17,357 nucleotides of DNA from Arthrobacter sp. (GTDB lineage Bacteria > Actinomycetota > Actinomycetes > Actinomycetales > Micrococcaceae), in the NCBI GenBank assembly GCA_030146405.1, contig JASLBS010000077.1:1-17357 (forward strand), written 5' to 3'. This document shows, in pieces, positions 1 to 6,936 of the stretch (the stretch's first letter is position 1; each line of letters starts with the position of its first letter). The notes beneath the pieces are model-generated. The model did not search any database, was not told where the DNA came from, and was given only the letters and a program-made list of their open reading frames with translations. A program made the translations under genes and the position numbers.

Positions 1-1
1 G

Positions 2-181
2 TTCAACGCCGAAAAGGGCTTCGGCTTCATCGCTCCCGAGGACGGCGGCGCTGATGTGTTCGCCCACTTCTCCGCGATCAACTCGAACGGCTACCGTTCC
101 CTCGAAGAGAACCAGAAGGTCAACTTCGAGACCACCCAGGGCCCCAAGGGACCCCAGGCCGAGAACATCACCGTTCTCTAA
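2..181 (+). CDS. cspA: CspA-family cold-shock protein, C-terminal part (5' end outside window)
   Basis: The last 59 codons of a cold-shock domain protein, open at the left edge. The visible protein starts FNAEKGFGFI and has both nucleic-acid-binding motifs of the family: RNP1-like KGFGFI and RNP2-like DVFAHF. It ends ...GPQAENITVL before TAA. Cold-shock proteins are small cytoplasmic OB-fold proteins of about 67 residues that bind single-stranded RNA/DNA and melt RNA structure, so only about 8 N-terminal residues should be missing. A strong hairpin with a T-run follows 35 bp downstream, so the gene probably ends its own transcript. Bacteria often have several csp paralogues and I cannot tell which this is. 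Confidence 0.93.
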   Translation, partial: FNAEKGFGFIAPEDGGADVFAHFSAINSNGYRSLEENQKVNFETTQGPKGPQAENITVL

Positions 182-215
182 CTCTCCCCGTACCGCTCTG
201 CGGTAACGGATCGGA

Positions 216-250
216 AGCCACCGTGCGGCGAAAGCCCACGGTGGCTTTTT
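216..250 (+). terminator. Rho-independent terminator of the cold-shock gene
   Basis: A 10-bp perfect stem, AGCCACCGTG (216-225) pairing with CACGGTGGCT (237-246), closes an 11-nt loop and is followed directly by T residues to 250. It lies 35 bp after the cspA stop codon, facing the + strand. Confidence 0.9.
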
Positions 251-302
251 CGTGGTGTCATGCAGGCTCCGCGCCCCGCGAGGGATGCAGCCGCCGAGAG
301 GA

Positions 303-308
303 TAGGTT
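303..308 (+). promoter_or_regulatory. Putative -10 box for a leaderless transcript of the phosphatase gene
   Basis: TAGGTT matches the actinobacterial TAnnnT -10 pattern and ends 7 nt before the ATG at 316, which would put transcription start at or next to the A of the ATG. No clear -35 and no good Shine-Dalgarno is present at normal spacing. This is a prediction from spacing only. Confidence 0.4.
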
Positions 309-315
309 GATCGGT

Positions 316-1125
316 ATGAGTTTCTCGCAGGGCTACAACGACGACCTCCGTCTCGCGCACATCATGGCCGATTCGGTCGACGACCAGACCATGTCCCGCT
401 TCAAGGCGCTCGATCTGCGGATCGAGACCAAACCGGACCTCACACCCGTGACGGATGCCGACAAGGGGGCCGAGGAAGCCATTCGCGGCCAGCTGTCCCG
501 CGCACGGCCGCGCGACGCCGTGCTGGGCGAGGAGTTCGGCAGCAGCGGTTCGGGCTCCCGCAGATGGGTCATCGACCCGATCGACGGCACCAAGAACTTC
601 GTGCGTGGCGTCCCGGTCTGGGCCACTCTCATCTCCCTGATCGACGACGGCCGACCGGTGGTCGGCGTCGTCAGCGCGCCGGCGCTCGGCAAGCGCTGGT
701 GGGCCGCGGAGGGTACGGGCGCCTACACGGGCAAGTCACTGGCAGCAGCGCAGCGCCTCCGGGTCTCCAACGTCTCGCGCCTCGAGGACGCGTCCCTCTC
801 CTATTCCAGCCTGTCGGGCTGGCGTGAGCGCGGCACACTCGCCGAATTCGTCAACCTCGCGGACCGCGTCTGGCGGACACGCGCCTACGGCGACTTCTGG
901 TCCTACTGCCTGGTGGCGGAGGGCGCCGTCGACATCGCCTGCGAACCGGAGCTCAACCTGTACGACATGGCGGCGCTCGTACCCATCGTCACCGAGGCCG
1001 GTGGGCGCTTCACATCGCTCGAGGGCGAGGACGGCCCCTTCGGCGGCAACGCCCTCGCGACCAACGGCACCCTCCACAGCGAGGTGCTCCGGACGCTCAA
1101 CCCCGATGTGGACGACCTGCTCTGA
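316..1125 (+). CDS. hisN: Inositol monophosphatase-family enzyme, probable histidinol-phosphatase (HisN type)
   Basis: A 269-aa protein of the Mg2+-dependent inositol-monophosphatase superfamily. Metal-site motifs are visible: GEEFG at residues 71-75 and WVIDPIDGTKNF at 84-95, plus a C-terminal LYDMAALVPIVTEAGG that matches the family's (W)DxAAxxxIVxEAGG block. In actinobacteria the GEEFG-bearing members include the HisN-type histidinol-phosphatases, which dephosphorylate L-histidinol phosphate in histidine synthesis. I favour that role, but inositol-phosphate or other sugar-phosphate substrates are possible. The start at 316 is preferred over upstream in-frame starts (from 223), which run through the cspA terminator and lack family similarity. 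The methyltransferase gene follows 27 bp after the stop. Confidence 0.85.
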   Translation: MSFSQGYNDDLRLAHIMADSVDDQTMSRFKALDLRIETKPDLTPVTDADKGAEEAIRGQLSRARPRDAVLGEEFGSSGSGSRRWVIDPIDGTKNFVRGVPVWATLISLIDDGRPVVGVVSAPALGKRWWAAEGTGAYTGKSLAAAQRLRVSNVSRLEDASLSYSSLSGWRERGTLAEFVNLADRVWRTRAYGDFWSYCLVAEGAVDIACEPELNLYDMAALVPIVTEAGGRFTSLEGEDGPFGGNALATNGTLHSEVLRTLNPDVDDLL

Positions 1126-1152
1126 CCCCGGCGCCGGGAGCGGGGACGACGC

Positions 1153-1917
1153 ATGGTGAGAACGGGGCCGCATCTCGACGAGGACCGACGCCGGGACATG
1201 GCGAGCGCCTACCTCTCGGGAGCCGGCCGCTACGATCGGGTGCGTCCCGGCTACCCCGCCGCCGTCGCCGACTGGGTCGTCCCTGAGCACGCACGCCGGG
1301 CCGTCGACGTCGGTGCTGGCACCGGGCTGTTCACCGCCCTGCTGGCAGAGCGTGATCTCGAGGTGACGGCCGTGGACCCGTCGGAGGACATGCTCGCAGT
1401 CCTCACGTCCCGACTACCGGGTGTGCCTGTCGTCCGGGGAACGGCCGAGCACTCCCTGCTACCCGCCGCGTCGACCGATCTGCTCACACTCGCCCAGACC
1501 TGGCACTGGTGCGACCAGACCGCAGCCCTCCGGGAGGCAGCCCGGGTCCTTGCGCCGCAGGGTCGGATCGCCCTGATCTGGAATCAGCTCGACGTGTCGC
1601 TGCCGTGGGTCCATCGGCTGTCCCGGATCATGCACGCGGGGGACGTCTACTCCCCGTCCTACCGTCCGGACCTGGGAGCGGCGTTCGGGCCGGCGGAGGA
1701 ACTGCTCGTGCACTGGACGCAGGAGCTGTCCGTCCCGGACGTCGTCGACCTCGCGCGGTCCCGTAGCTACTACCAGCGTGCATCCGCAGCCCTGCGGGAA
1801 CGCGTCGAGACGAACCTGTGGTGGTACCTCACCGACTATCTCGCCTTCGCCCCCGACGCCGTCGTCCACATCCCCTACTACACGCATGCGTGGCGCGCTT
1901 CCAGGCCCGGGGACTAG
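1153..1917 (+). CDS. Class I SAM-dependent methyltransferase
   Basis: A 254-aa cytoplasmic protein with the Rossmann-fold methyltransferase core. Motif I is VDVGAGTGLF (residues 51-60, the glycine-rich SAM loop). An acidic motif II follows in VTAVDPSEDML (71-81). A post-core WHW patch near residue 117 is typical of the small-molecule methyltransferases often annotated as methyltransferase type 11 or ubiquinone/menaquinone-like. The substrate cannot be read from the sequence. It lies 27 bp behind the phosphatase gene on the same strand and may share its transcript. An alternative in-frame ATG at 1198 (MASAYL) would shorten it by 15 residues, and the Shine-Dalgarno signals do not clearly decide. 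Its stop lies just upstream of the manganese operators. Confidence 0.85.
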   Translation: MVRTGPHLDEDRRRDMASAYLSGAGRYDRVRPGYPAAVADWVVPEHARRAVDVGAGTGLFTALLAERDLEVTAVDPSEDMLAVLTSRLPGVPVVRGTAEHSLLPAASTDLLTLAQTWHWCDQTAALREAARVLAPQGRIALIWNQLDVSLPWVHRLSRIMHAGDVYSPSYRPDLGAAFGPAEELLVHWTQELSVPDVVDLARSRSYYQRASAALRERVETNLWWYLTDYLAFAPDAVVHIPYYTHAWRASRPGD

Positions 1918-1918
1918 A

Positions 1919-1934
1919 TTTCGGCATGCCTAAA
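1919..1934. promoter_or_regulatory. Putative MntR operator O1 (imperfect palindrome)
   Basis: TTTCGGCA|TGCCTAAA is a 16-bp palindrome with one mismatched pair, centred at 1926/1927. It shares the GGCATGCC core with O2. The centres are 23 bp apart, about two helical turns. DtxR/MntR-family regulators bind inverted repeats of this general type, and such a regulator is the last gene of the operon. Assignment to MntR is inference. Confidence 0.6.
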
Positions 1935-1937
1935 CGT

Positions 1938-1943
1938 TAGGTT
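1938..1943 (+). promoter_or_regulatory. Putative -10 box of the manganese operon (leaderless)
   Basis: TAGGTT fits the TAnnnT -10 pattern and ends 5 nt before the ATG at 1949. Transcription would start close to that A, which explains the lack of a usable Shine-Dalgarno. The box lies between and partly within the two operators, so a bound repressor would block polymerase. Confidence 0.45.
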
Positions 1944-1959
1944 GAGGCATGCCTCAACC
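1940..1959. promoter_or_regulatory. Putative MntR operator O2 covering the start codon
   Basis: GGTTGAGGCATGCCTCAACC is a 20-bp perfect palindrome. The ATG start codon (1949-1951) of the binding-protein gene lies at its centre. The palindrome overlaps the presumed -10 box and start point, an arrangement suited to tight metal-dependent repression. It also imposes its sequence on the first codons (Met-Pro-Gln). Confidence 0.65.
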
Positions 1960-2854
1960 CCGTCTGTCCGTCCTGGCCACGAGTGCTGCGTTGGCGGCGC
2001 TGCTGGTGGGCTGTGCAGCGGTCGCCGACGCGGGCACCGCCAGCGACACGCCCCTGGTACTGACCACGTTCTCGGTGATCGCGGACCTGGCCGACACGGT
2101 GGGGGGCGGTCACGTCCGGGTCGAGTCGATCACCAAGGTCGGCGCGGAGATCCACGGGTACGAACCGACGCCCTCCGACCTGGTGCGGGCGCAGGACGCG
2201 GACCTCATCCTGGACAACGGACTCGGGCTCGAGCGGTGGTTCGAGCGCTTCCTGCAGTCGGTCGACGCGCCCCACGTGGTCCTGTCCGACGGCGTCGAGC
2301 CGGTCGCCATCCGCTCGGGCGACTACACAGGGCAGGCCAACCCGCATGCCTGGATGTCTCCCCTGGCCGCTCAGACCTACGTGGACAACACCGTCCGGGC
2401 GTTGTCGGACCTCGCTCCGGAGCACGCGGCCGATTTCGAAGCCAACGGGAAGCAGCTCAAGGAGGACCTCGCCGTCCTGCTCGCCGAGTTCCGCGCGGGA
2501 CTTGCGGACGCCGGATCGACAGCGCTCGTCACCTGCGAGGGTGCGTTCTCCTACCTCGCCAGGGACACCGGTCTCGACGAGGCCTTCATCTGGCCCGTCA
2601 ATGCTGACACCGAAGGGACACCCCGCCAGATCCGGGAGGTGATCGACTTCGTCAGGCAGAACCGGGTCCCGACCGTCTTCTGCGAGTCCACCGTGAATCC
2701 ATCGGCCCAGGAACAGGTCGCGCTCGAGACCGGGGCGGACCTGGGAGGAACGCTCTACGTCGATTCGCTGTCCGACGACACCGGGCCCGTACCGGGCTTC
2801 GTCGATCTCCTCCGTCATGACCTCGACACCATCACCGAAGGACTCACCCGATGA
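1949..2854 (+). CDS. mntA: Manganese ABC transporter substrate-binding lipoprotein
   Basis: A 301-aa cluster A-I (TroA/PsaA-type) metal-binding lipoprotein. The N-terminus has a hydrophobic signal and the lipobox LVGC (Cys22), so the mature protein is lipid-anchored outside the membrane. The four expected metal ligands are visible: H69 in EIHGYEPTP, H133 in NPHAWMSP, E197 in TCEGAF and D272 in VDSLS. Glu at the third position is the PsaA/MntA arrangement; zinc-binding relatives have His there. The stretch AFIWPVNADTEGTPRQI also resembles the manganese branch. It delivers Mn2+ to the permease encoded downstream. The gene overlaps the ATPase gene by 4 bp (ATGA). The start at 1949 is set by the signal peptide and the promoter/operator geometry. 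Confidence 0.9.
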   Translation: MPQPRLSVLATSAALAALLVGCAAVADAGTASDTPLVLTTFSVIADLADTVGGGHVRVESITKVGAEIHGYEPTPSDLVRAQDADLILDNGLGLERWFERFLQSVDAPHVVLSDGVEPVAIRSGDYTGQANPHAWMSPLAAQTYVDNTVRALSDLAPEHAADFEANGKQLKEDLAVLLAEFRAGLADAGSTALVTCEGAFSYLARDTGLDEAFIWPVNADTEGTPRQIREVIDFVRQNRVPTVFCESTVNPSAQEQVALETGADLGGTLYVDSLSDDTGPVPGFVDLLRHDLDTITEGLTR

Positions 2855-3684
2855 CCGCCGTTCATCTCGATCCCCCGGCCGACCCTGCAGCAGCGACACC
2901 CGTCCTCGCCGTCCGCCACCTCAGTGTCCGCTACAACGAGGTCCAGGCACTGGACGATGTGACGCTGACCCTGGCCGCCGGACGCATCTGCGGCCTGATC
3001 GGTGTCAACGGCTCCGGCAAGTCGACGCTCTTCACCGCACTCATGGGACTCCTGGTTCCACAGCAGGGCGACGTCGAACTCTTCGGGACGTCCACCGCGA
3101 GTGCCCGCAAGCAGGGCCTCGTGGCCTACATGCCGCAGGCCGAGCAGGTGGACTGGACCTTCCCGGTGTCCGTCGCGGACGTCGTCGCCATGGGCCTGTA
3201 CGGCCGGCTCGGAACCGCCCGCCGGCTGCGGGCCGCCGACCGGGCAACGGTCGGGGACGCGCTCGATCGGGTAGGACTCGCGGATCTCCGCAAGCGCCAG
3301 ATCGGCCAGCTGTCGGGAGGACAGCGCAAGCGCGTCTTCGTCGCCCGGAGCATCGCGCAGGACGCCCGCCTGCTGCTGCTCGACGAGCCGTTCGCCGGCG
3401 TCGACCAGGCGAGCCAGGCGAGCATGACCCTGCTTCTGCAGACACTGCGCGACGAGGGTCGCTCCGTCCTGGTGTCCACGCATGACCTCGCCGGCGTCCC
3501 CGAGCTCTGTGACGAGGCCGTGCTCCTGCACCGACGGGTCCTGGCACATGGGGCTCCGTCCGAGGTCCTGACGCAGGGGAACCTCGCGCGCGCCTTCGGA
3601 CCGCTGCCGGTTCCGCCCCCCTCCCCTGCTCCGCCGCCGCCCGCGGTCCCACCGACGGCCGCGGCCACGATGGGAGACTCCTGA
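2851..3684 (+). CDS. mntB: Manganese ABC transporter ATP-binding protein
   Basis: A 277-aa ABC ATPase with all nucleotide-binding motifs: Walker A GVNGSGKST (51-59), Q-loop Gln96, signature LSGGQ (154-158), Walker B LLLLDE (174-179), D-loop VD and switch His211. It powers the permease encoded next. The 4-bp overlap with the binding-protein gene and the 1-bp gap to the permease gene indicate translational coupling. The last 28 or so residues are an unusual proline-rich tail (PLPVPPPSPAPPPPAVPP) outside the ABC fold; its role is unknown. In isolation the family could be ZnuC, MntB or SitB. The manganese call comes from the ligand residues of the neighbouring binding protein and regulator. Confidence 0.88.
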   Translation: MTAVHLDPPADPAAATPVLAVRHLSVRYNEVQALDDVTLTLAAGRICGLIGVNGSGKSTLFTALMGLLVPQQGDVELFGTSTASARKQGLVAYMPQAEQVDWTFPVSVADVVAMGLYGRLGTARRLRAADRATVGDALDRVGLADLRKRQIGQLSGGQRKRVFVARSIAQDARLLLLDEPFAGVDQASQASMTLLLQTLRDEGRSVLVSTHDLAGVPELCDEAVLLHRRVLAHGAPSEVLTQGNLARAFGPLPVPPPSPAPPPPAVPPTAAATMGDS

Positions 3685-3685
3685 C

Positions 3686-4633
3686 ATGGACATCATCGCC
3701 TTCGTCCTCGAACCGCTGGAATACGGATTCCTCACCCGCGCGCTCGCCGTCACGGTGGCAGCCGCCGTGGTGGCTGCCGTCCTCTCGTGCTGGCTCATCC
3801 TGATGGGATGGTCGCTCATGGGGGACGCCGTCTCCCACGCCGTCCTGCCCGGTGTCGCCCTGTCCTACATCATCGGCATCCCCTTCTCGATCGGCGCCTT
3901 CGTGTTCGGCATCGGCGCGGTGGCGCTGATCGGGATCGTCCGTTCCACCACCGCGCTCAAGGCCGACACCGTCATCGGCGTCGTGTTCACAGCGCTGTTC
4001 GCCGCAGGACTTGCCATCGTGTCCGCGACACCCTCGCAGATCGACCTGATGCACATCCTGTTCGGCAACGTGCTCGGAGTATCCGCCGCAGAGGTGTGGC
4101 AGGTGCTCGTCCTCGGTGCCCTGACCCTCACCGTCCTGCTGGTCAAGCGCCGGGACCTGACCCTGCTGGCCTTCGACCGCACGCACGCCCACGTGATCGG
4201 CCTGAACACACGGGTGCTGTCGGCCCTCCTCCTCGGCCTGCTCGCGCTGACCGTCGTCGTCGGCCTCCAGGCCGTCGGCATCATCCTCGTCGTGGCCATG
4301 CTGATCACGCCGGGCGCCACCGCCTTCCTGCTGACCCGCAGCTTCGACCGCATGCTGGTCGTCGCCGTCGTCCTCACCGTCGCAGCATCGGTCGCCGGCA
4401 TCTACGCCAGCTACTACCTGGACATCTCCACAGGAGCTGCTGTCGTGCTGTGCCAGGCGCTCGTCTTCGCCGTCGTCTATCTCGTGGGACGCCCGGATGG
4501 AGTGCTGTGGCAGGCACGACGACGGCGGAGGGGTTCCCGCAGGGACGTCGTCGGCCCCCGAGCGGGAACCGCCGTCGCCCGCACCGATCAGGCTGCCCCA
4601 CGAGCCGACGCCGCCCTTCGAGGGGAGGCCTGA
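3686..4633 (+). CDS. mntC: Manganese ABC transporter permease (ABC-3 family)
   Basis: A 315-aa integral membrane protein of the ABC-3 (ZnuB/MntC/SitC) family with roughly eight or nine hydrophobic spans from residue 15 to about 265. Typical stretches are LMGWSLMGDAVSHAVLPGVALSYIIG near the N-terminus and AVGIILVVAMLITPGATAFLLT in the later half. It forms the metal channel across the cytoplasmic membrane, probably as a homodimer with two ATPase subunits. The C-terminal 40 or so residues are hydrophilic and Arg-rich, so presumably cytoplasmic. The start follows the ATPase stop after one base; the stop overlaps the regulator start (TGATG). Confidence 0.88.
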   Translation: MDIIAFVLEPLEYGFLTRALAVTVAAAVVAAVLSCWLILMGWSLMGDAVSHAVLPGVALSYIIGIPFSIGAFVFGIGAVALIGIVRSTTALKADTVIGVVFTALFAAGLAIVSATPSQIDLMHILFGNVLGVSAAEVWQVLVLGALTLTVLLVKRRDLTLLAFDRTHAHVIGLNTRVLSALLLGLLALTVVVGLQAVGIILVVAMLITPGATAFLLTRSFDRMLVVAVVLTVAASVAGIYASYYLDISTGAAVVLCQALVFAVVYLVGRPDGVLWQARRRRRGSRRDVVGPRAGTAVARTDQAAPRADAALRGEA

Positions 4634-5367
4634 TGGCAGGGCGCCGGGGCGCGGTCCTCAACATCGAATCGACGAGCGTGCAGGACTACGTGAAGGCGAT
4701 CTACGCCTTCACCGAGTGGCAGCAGGACGCGATGACGGCGACCCACCTCGCTACCCGCCTCTCGGTCGCCAACTCCTCCGTCACCGGCATGGTCGCGAAA
4801 CTCGTGGACCTCGGGCTCGCCGACCACCGGAAGTACGGGCCCATCAGCCTCACTCCCTCCGGCAGGGCCCTCGCCCTCGCCATGGTGCGCAGGCACCGGC
4901 TCATCGAGACCTTCCTCGTCACCGAGCTGGGCTACGGATGGGAGGAAGTCCATGACGAGGCCGAGCAGCTCGAACACACGGTGTCCGACGCCTTCATCGA
5001 GCGGCTCGACGCCAAGCTCGACCATCCCCGGCGCGACCCGCACGGAGACCCGATCCCGGCCGCGGACGGAACGGTGCGGTATCCGCCGGCGCACCGCCTC
5101 GACGGGCTCGACGACGGACACGCGGGCCGCGTGGTGCGCGTCAGCGACGACGACCCGGACGTCCTGCGTTTCCTCGACCGCAACGGGATCTCCCTCGACG
5201 ACGAGGTACGGCTCTCCGGCCGCGTATCCGGCTCCCGGCTGGAGCTGCGGCTCGGCGTCGACGCTGCCGCTCCCGTCCTGGCCGTCGACAGCACCCTGGC
5301 GGGCTCGCTGTGGATCGAGAGCACGGTCTCCCACGAGGGATGTTCCCTGACCGCATCCGGGTCCTGA
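4633..5367 (+). CDS. mntR: MntR/DtxR-family manganese-responsive repressor
   Basis: A 244-aa DtxR-family regulator: N-terminal winged helix (about 14-76), dimerisation/metal-binding domain (about 77-145) and a C-terminal SH3/FeoA-like domain (about 165-240). Compared with DtxR by alignment from memory, the metal ligands are H88, E92, H107, E111, E114 and H115. E111 stands where iron-type DtxR has Cys102, and D18 stands where DtxR has Met10. Asp and Glu at these places are the signature of the manganese sensor MntR. Glu11 of Bacillus MntR corresponds to Lys21 here, so the sites are not identical. The start at 4633 overlaps the permease stop and has a GGGGAGG ribosome site a few bases upstream. 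Being inside the operon, it should autoregulate through the operators at 1919-1959. Confidence 0.88.
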   Translation: MAGRRGAVLNIESTSVQDYVKAIYAFTEWQQDAMTATHLATRLSVANSSVTGMVAKLVDLGLADHRKYGPISLTPSGRALALAMVRRHRLIETFLVTELGYGWEEVHDEAEQLEHTVSDAFIERLDAKLDHPRRDPHGDPIPAADGTVRYPPAHRLDGLDDGHAGRVVRVSDDDPDVLRFLDRNGISLDDEVRLSGRVSGSRLELRLGVDAAAPVLAVDSTLAGSLWIESTVSHEGCSLTASGS

Positions 5368-5421
5368 CCTGTCGGGTGCGTCACGGAGTGCCCAAAATGG
5401 CTGTGACAGCCGGGCCGCTCC

Positions 5422-5427
5422 TACACT
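5422..5427 (+). promoter_or_regulatory. Putative -10 box upstream of the leader ORF and ligase gene
   Basis: TACACT fits TAnnnT and ends 7 nt before an ATG at 5435, the spacing expected for a leaderless transcript. A small inverted repeat GGCTG-TGA-CAGCC (5399-5411) lies just upstream where a regulator could bind. No convincing -35 is seen. Confidence 0.35.
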
Positions 5428-5434
5428 GGTCGGG

Positions 5435-5500
5435 ATGTGCTTCGCGATGATGGTCCCCCGCCCCTTCCTCCCCTTCCGCGCGCAGGGAGCTCACCGATGA
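5435..5500 (+). CDS. Possible 21-aa leader peptide coupled to the ligase gene
   Basis: ATG at 5435 opens a 21-codon frame, MCFAMMVPRPFLPFRAQGAHR, ending with TGA at 5498-5500. The stop overlaps the ligase ATG (5497) as ATGA. The ATG sits where a leaderless transcript from the TACACT box would begin. Short leaderless ORFs coupled to downstream genes are known in actinobacteria. This one has a single cysteine (codon 2), so cysteine attenuation is only a guess. It may be chance, since the ligase also has its own GGGAG ribosome site at 5486-5489 or so. Confidence 0.35.
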   Translation: MCFAMMVPRPFLPFRAQGAHR

Positions 5501-6597
5501 CCACCCTCGGCATCGAGGAGGAGTATCTCCTCCTCGAACCGGGGTCGGGCCTGCCGGCACACCGGGCGGCCGAGGTGCAGGGACTCCTGGAAGCCGCACC
5601 ACAGGTCAGCGGCGACGAGATCCAGCGGGAACTGCTCTCGTGTCAGATCGAGACAGCCACCCCGGTGTGCGAGACCCTGACGCAGGCGGAGGAGTCCCTG
5701 CTGAACTTCCGCCGCACGCTGGCGGATGCAGCGGGCCGTGCCGGCGTTCTCGGTGCCGCGACCGGCACCGCTCCTTCCATCCGGCAGGAGTACCCCGAAC
5801 TCACCGACAAGCAGCGTTACGAGGACCTCCGGGCCAGTGCACCCGGAATAGTCGGCGACCAGTTCGTCAACGGACTGCACGTGCACGTCGGCATCCCGGA
5901 CCAGGAGCACGGCGTGCAGGCCCTCAACCGGATCCGGCCCTGGATCCCCCTGCTCACGGCGCTGAGCGTCAATTCGCCCTACTGGATGAGCCGGGACAGT
6001 GGCTTCGGCAGCTGGCGCGTCGTCCATTACCGGCGCTGGGCCGTCCAGGGCGTCGCGCCCTACTTCGCCGATGCGGCCGACTACGAACGCAGGATCACCC
6101 GGCTCGGCGCCAGTGGGGCGATCCTCGATCGCGGCGTCCTCACCTGGGTGGCACGGCTCTCGGACCATTACCCGACCCTCGAACTGCGGGCCTGTGACGT
6201 CCAGCTGGAGGCTCAGGACTCGGTGCTGCTGGGTGCGCTGACCAGGGCCCTCGTGGTAACGGCCCTCGACGAGGCGAGGACCGATACCGCGCCGCTGGTC
6301 CCTGACCCGGAACTGCTGGACGCCGCGCTGTGGCAGGCCGCGCGGGACGGCCTGGACGGCACACTCGTGGACCTCCGGACGGGCGATCCCGTCGCCGCCG
6401 GACACCACCTCACCGCTTTCCTCGACCACATCGGTGCGGCTCTCGAGGCCGAGGGCGACACCGCATGGGTCGAAGCCGGGCTGGCCACGATCCGGGATCG
6501 GGGGACGGGAGCGCAGCGCCAGCGCAGGGCGATGCGCGACGGCGGCATCGGGTCCCTGCTGGAGCTCTACGGGCGGACGCTCACGTTCGAGCCATAG
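5497..6597 (+). CDS. YbdK-type carboxylate-amine ligase (glutamate-cysteine ligase GCS2 family)
   Basis: A 366-aa cytoplasmic enzyme of the GCS2/YbdK family. The N-terminus has the family's TLGIEEEYLLLEP (residues 3-15), whose acidic residues help bind Mg2+/ATP, and NGLHVHVGI (125-133) is the conserved central strand. Length is close to the usual 370 or so. Members ligate an amino group to a carboxylate using ATP; E. coli YbdK has weak gamma-glutamylcysteine ligase activity. Related actinobacterial enzymes serve mycothiol- or ergothioneine-type thiol metabolism or unknown pathways, so the substrate stays open. The start is set by a GGGAG ribosome site 8-12 nt upstream. It is transcribed toward the small membrane protein gene on the other strand. 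Confidence 0.85.
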   Translation: MTTLGIEEEYLLLEPGSGLPAHRAAEVQGLLEAAPQVSGDEIQRELLSCQIETATPVCETLTQAEESLLNFRRTLADAAGRAGVLGAATGTAPSIRQEYPELTDKQRYEDLRASAPGIVGDQFVNGLHVHVGIPDQEHGVQALNRIRPWIPLLTALSVNSPYWMSRDSGFGSWRVVHYRRWAVQGVAPYFADAADYERRITRLGASGAILDRGVLTWVARLSDHYPTLELRACDVQLEAQDSVLLGALTRALVVTALDEARTDTAPLVPDPELLDAALWQAARDGLDGTLVDLRTGDPVAAGHHLTAFLDHIGAALEAEGDTAWVEAGLATIRDRGTGAQRQRRAMRDGGIGSLLELYGRTLTFEP

Positions 6598-6667
6598 CCT
6601 TGATCCGGCGCCCCGCCACCCACCGCAACCTGCGCAGACCCGATGGGCCCTCGATGGGCGGGAGCGA

Positions 6668-6895
6668 TCAGCGCTCGCGGCTGTCCCGCCGCAGCAACCC
6701 GACGATCAGGCACAGCAGACCCAGCAGGAGGGGCAGCAGGGTGAACAGGGTATGGGTGCCCCCGAGATAGCTCATGATGAAGATGTAGACGAAGGTGCCG
6801 CCGACCAGGATCCAGCCGAGCACGATCAGGCCACGGCCCCTGTTCTTCGGCGGAAGGGGCGGGAGCCACGACGGCGGTCTGTCGGTCCAGCTCAT
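6668..6895 (-). CDS. Small two-span membrane protein, unknown function
   Basis: A 75-aa protein with a proline-rich cytoplasmic N-terminus (PPSWLPPLPPKNRGRG), two hydrophobic segments (about 23-42 and 48-68) joined by a short GGTH loop, and a charged end (RRDSRER). The positive residues at both ends predict both termini inside. A GGAGG lies about 13 nt before the ATG, a little far. It is convergent with the ligase gene, 70 bp away. I do not recognise the family; similar short proteins are common beside housekeeping genes in this group. The membrane pattern argues that it is a real gene. Confidence 0.65.
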   Translation of the reverse strand: MSWTDRPPSWLPPLPPKNRGRGLIVLGWILVGGTFVYIFIMSYLGGTHTLFTLLPLLLGLLCLIVGLLRRDSRER

Positions 6896-6936
6896 GCCTC
6901 AGTGTAGGCCTCCGGAGCGCAGCCCGGGCGGCGCGA

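Noticed and set aside
1926..1940. Tiny frame MPKR* before the manganese operon
   Set aside because: Its ATG is the centre of operator O1 and lies upstream of the presumed transcription start.
3787..4632. N-terminal extension of the MntR reading frame
   Set aside because: It overlaps the permease gene in another frame and is Arg/Pro-rich shadow sequence. The ATG at 4633 has a strong ribosome site and begins the DtxR fold.
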